Source of the DNA: MFWN01 sp964594115
Lineage (GTDB): Archaea; Nanobdellota; Nanobdellia; Pacearchaeales; GW2011-AR1
Reading direction: 5' to 3'
DNA length: 5,037 bases
NCBI GenBank assembly: GCA_964594115.1
Contig: CAZQLD010000029.1
Coordinates: forward strand, 1-5,037
Shown here: positions 2,978 to 5,037 of the stretch, piece after piece
Layout of the letters: every line of letters begins with the position of its first letter
How positions within the stretch are numbered: position 1 is the stretch's first letter
Program-made: the position numbers and the translations under genes
Notes under the pieces: model-generated
The model's database searches: none
What the model saw: the letters and a program-made list of their open reading frames with translations, nothing else
What the model was told of the DNA's origin: nothing

Positions 2978-4744
2978 ATGAAAAGAAGAGTGGCTGTTGC
3001 TTTCGCAGTTTTATTAATTTTACTAGTAAGCTTCAGTGTTTTTGCGCAAGAAGATGAAAAAGTAGAAAAAGCTTATTCCTGCCTAGAAGATAGAGTAAAG
3101 GATAAATGCGATGATTTATCAGTAGAAGAGCAGGCCTTTACAGTTTTAGCAACAGGAAAATGCAGTTCAGAATTGAAAGATAAGGGCAAAGATAATGAGT
3201 GTTGGCCAGATTCTGGATGCAGATTAAGAGACACAAGTTTGGCTATTCTGGCTTTAGATAGGGTAGGAAAAGATACAGGAGATGCAGAGGATTATCTTTT
3301 TAACCAAAAGAAAATCCCAGATGATTTAATATGGTATCTTGAAATTGATGCAGACGAAGAAACAGTATGTGATATAAGTTATGGCAGTACAGAAAAATCA
3401 GTAACAATAAGAGAAGACAAAAGAATCTCAGGAAACGCAGGAACCTGTCTTTCTTTAGCTCAAGATAATTACTGGCTGAAAATAGATGATGATTGTTACG
3501 AAGTTAATTTCACAATTTCTTGTGACCAGGATTTTAAAACAACCCTCCTCTATAGCAAGAAAAATAGCCCAACTATATATGTTTCAAGCAGGACAAATTT
3601 TGCTTCTGCAGAAGGAACAACAAAAGAAAGAGTAAATGCTTTTTGTTTTGAACAAGGCAACTCATGTGATTATGAAGGAAGTTTATGGGCTGCTCTTGCT
3701 CTTGCAAAAACAAATAATGATGTTTCTGAATTCTTACCATATTTAATAGCAATGGCAGATGAAAATGAAAAATATCTTCCTTCTGCATTTCTATATATGA
3801 TAACAGATTATGATGAATATTTTACACAAATTATAGACCAGCAAAATGATTACTGGAAAATTCCTAATTCACCTTATACTAATTTTTATGATACTGCTCT
3901 TGCTTTACTTGCATTATACGGCTTAGATGCCACACAAGTAGATACAGCCAAAGATTATCTTCTTGAAGTGCAGGGAGAAGATGGATGTTGGAATACTGTG
4001 AGAGACACAGGATTTATCTTATATGCTGCATGGCCTAAGTCTATTCCTATTGTAAATGGAGGGGGCGGAATGGATGATTGTGAAGCTTATAATTATTTTT
4101 GCACCTCGCCATTAGACTGCCCTCAAGCAGAACTTTTGGATAATTATGTTTGTTATGGTGGAAAGGTCTGTTGCAGAACAGAACCTTCAGAAAGGACTTG
4201 TTATGAAAAAGGAGGAATTGAGTGTGAAGAAGGTCAAGAATGTAGCGGAAGTTGGATTCCTGCTTCAGACACAAACAGATGTTGTTTAGGTGCCAGTTGT
4301 CAAGATAAACCAGAGGAAACTGAATGTGAAAAAGCAAATTATAATTGCAGGTATTCCTGTCTTGATGATGAAGAAGAAAAAGTTTATGATTGTGATTCTG
4401 GAGAAGTATGTTGCGGGCCTAAAGTTAAAGAAACAGGAAGCTACTGGTGGATTTGGATTCTAGTAGTTCTAATAGTCTTAGTTGTTCTTGGAATAGTATT
4501 TAAAGCTAAATTGAGAGCATGGCTTTTCAAAATGAAGAATAGGTTCAAAAAAGGACCCTCTCCAGCAGCTAAACCTGGTGGATTCCCGCCAGCACCTCCT
4601 GGAATGGCCACACCAAGAACCAGGACAAGAATGATGTTGCCTCGCAGACCAGCTCCCGGAAGACAGCCCTCAAGAAGACCTGCAACAAAAACAGATAAAG
4701 AACTAGAAGATACTTTAAAAAAACTGAAAGAAATGGGCAAGTAA
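2978..4744 (+). CDS. Membrane-anchored extracellular protein: alpha/alpha-toroid-like part plus three Cys-rich modules
   Basis: I do not know the function of this protein. A signal peptide (residues 1-23, cut after VFA) leads to an exported part. Residues about 30-350 contain recurring amphipathic helix motifs (DTSLAILAL 85-93, EGSLWAALAL 233-242, DTALALLAL 305-313) and GCWNTVRDTGFILYA (336-350). These resemble the alpha/alpha toroid of the terpene-cyclase/prenyltransferase/TED fold, with no catalytic motif that I can see. After a GGGG linker (361-364) come three six-cysteine modules at about 368-399, 408-441 and 450-479. Modules 1 and 3 share C-x6-C-x3/5-C-x10-C-x5-CC. One transmembrane helix (about 489-509) follows, then a basic, Pro/Arg-rich tail (510-570) and a short charged helix (572-588). 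Topology is therefore N-out/C-in, with disulfides likely outside. ATG 2978 fits a leaderless promoter. It ends 2 bp from a convergent gene. Confidence 0.8.
   Translation: MKRRVAVAFAVLLILLVSFSVFAQEDEKVEKAYSCLEDRVKDKCDDLSVEEQAFTVLATGKCSSELKDKGKDNECWPDSGCRLRDTSLAILALDRVGKDTGDAEDYLFNQKKIPDDLIWYLEIDADEETVCDISYGSTEKSVTIREDKRISGNAGTCLSLAQDNYWLKIDDDCYEVNFTISCDQDFKTTLLYSKKNSPTIYVSSRTNFASAEGTTKERVNAFCFEQGNSCDYEGSLWAALALAKTNNDVSEFLPYLIAMADENEKYLPSAFLYMITDYDEYFTQIIDQQNDYWKIPNSPYTNFYDTALALLALYGLDATQVDTAKDYLLEVQGEDGCWNTVRDTGFILYAAWPKSIPIVNGGGGMDDCEAYNYFCTSPLDCPQAELLDNYVCYGGKVCCRTEPSERTCYEKGGIECEEGQECSGSWIPASDTNRCCLGASCQDKPEETECEKANYNCRYSCLDDEEEKVYDCDSGEVCCGPKVKETGSYWWIWILVVLIVLVVLGIVFKAKLRAWLFKMKNRFKKGPSPAAKPGGFPPAPPGMATPRTRTRMMLPRRPAPGRQPSRRPATKTDKELEDTLKKLKEMGK
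4717..4723 (-). terminator. Candidate T-tract terminator of the LysM-like gene
   Basis: Seven consecutive A on the plus strand give TTTTTTT on the minus strand, 24-30 nt after the stop of the LysM-like gene. Archaeal RNA polymerase commonly terminates at such T-tracts. It lies inside the last codons of the convergent membrane-protein gene, so it may simply reflect Lys codons. Confidence 0.3.
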
Positions 4745-4746
4745 AG

Positions 4747-5037
4747 TTATTTTTCTGACTTTATGTTTCTACTTGGAATCCTTATTGTTTTTCCCACTTC
4801 TAAAGGATTACCACAAAAATGGCTTTTTCCTAACTGTTTCCTTACTATTTCCCTGTACTCATTAGATGCAGTCCAATATTCAAATCCTAGACTTACTCTT
4901 TCAGCTTCTGGAAAATCTCCTTTTTCAATTGGAAAATTTTCTTCCATTAAAGAGCAAATAGTGTCTCCTTCTTTGACAACATATTCTCTTCTTGGTGAGC
5001 TATTTACAAGTTTTATAATCTCCTTACCTTCTTCAAA
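4747..5037 (-). CDS. LysM-like domain protein, partial (N-terminal part beyond right edge)
   Basis: The frame is open from the right edge to TAA at 4747, giving 96 C-terminal residues. The methionine at 4947 is internal, because conserved sequence lies upstream of it. Visible residues 19-88 look like a LysM module, a small fold that binds glycans or glycan-like polymers. The front is EYVVKEGDTICSL (19-30, matching the YxVxxGDTLxxIA start), and the back is GNPLEVGKTIRIP (76-88, matching the NPxxxxPGxxLxIP end). The middle is about 25 residues longer than in a standard LysM and holds an aromatic segment FEYW (52-55). Cys28 and Cys75 sit near the two ends and could form a disulfide if the protein is exported; no signal sequence can be seen here. 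A short charged tail follows. It is convergent with the membrane protein, only 2 bp apart. Confidence 0.6.
   Translation of the reverse strand, partial: FEEGKEIIKLVNSSPRREYVVKEGDTICSLMEENFPIEKGDFPEAERVSLGFEYWTASNEYREIVRKQLGKSHFCGNPLEVGKTIRIPSRNIKSEK

Noticed and set aside
3573..4740. Three minus-strand reading frames (3573-3788, 4047-4337, 4441-4740)
   Set aside because: All lie within the 588-codon plus-strand gene. Their translations are low-complexity mirror products with no domain signature.
4747..4947. Complete small 66-residue gene starting at ATG 4947
   Set aside because: The same frame stays open to the right edge, and the residues before this Met contain the LysM-like start (EYVVKEGDT), so it is the 3' part of a longer gene.

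Overview
This AT-rich window (roughly one third G+C by eye) is archaeal chromosome, most likely from a DPANN lineage of the Woesearchaeota/Pacearchaeota/Nanoarchaeota type. The evidence is a sliding clamp of the archaeal/eukaryotic kind, a single-chain archaeo-eukaryotic primase that fuses the catalytic domain to the PriL-type Fe-S domain (an arrangement known from Nanoarchaeum equitans), secreted sequon-rich and cysteine-rich surface proteins, and BRE/TATA-like promoter elements. The lineage call is inference from gene content; no marker gene such as 16S rRNA is present.

Layout, left to right. Positions 1-474 hold a two-gene minus-strand operon: a 63-residue winged-helix protein, overlapping by 16 bases a secreted, densely glycosylation-sequon-bearing protein that runs off the left edge. 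Both genes use nearly the same ribosome-binding/start cassette. Positions 475-643 are non-coding; they hold a TATA box for the operon and a pair of 19-bp palindromic repeats, one near the expected transcription start and one over the start codon, which look like operators for the winged-helix protein. Positions 644-1396 (minus) encode the PCNA clamp.

Positions 1397-1639 are the divergent control region between PCNA and the primase. It holds two identical 45-bp imperfect palindromes, a 34-bp palindromic AT-rich spacer and a partial third arm that can pair with the second repeat just before the primase start codon. This is the least explained structure in the window. Positions 1640-2959 (plus) encode the fused primase. 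After 18 bases, 2978-4744 (plus) encodes a 588-residue membrane-anchored extracellular protein with an alpha/alpha-toroid-like part, three six-cysteine modules, one transmembrane helix and a basic Pro/Arg-rich cytoplasmic tail. It appears to have its own promoter, spaced for leaderless transcription. Two bases further on, a convergent minus-strand gene with a long LysM-like module enters from the right edge.

Functionally, the middle is a replication pair (clamp and primase) transcribed divergently from a shared, repeat-bearing region. The flanks are cell-envelope genes with no evident mechanistic link to replication. No RNA gene, transposase, or cas gene is visible.
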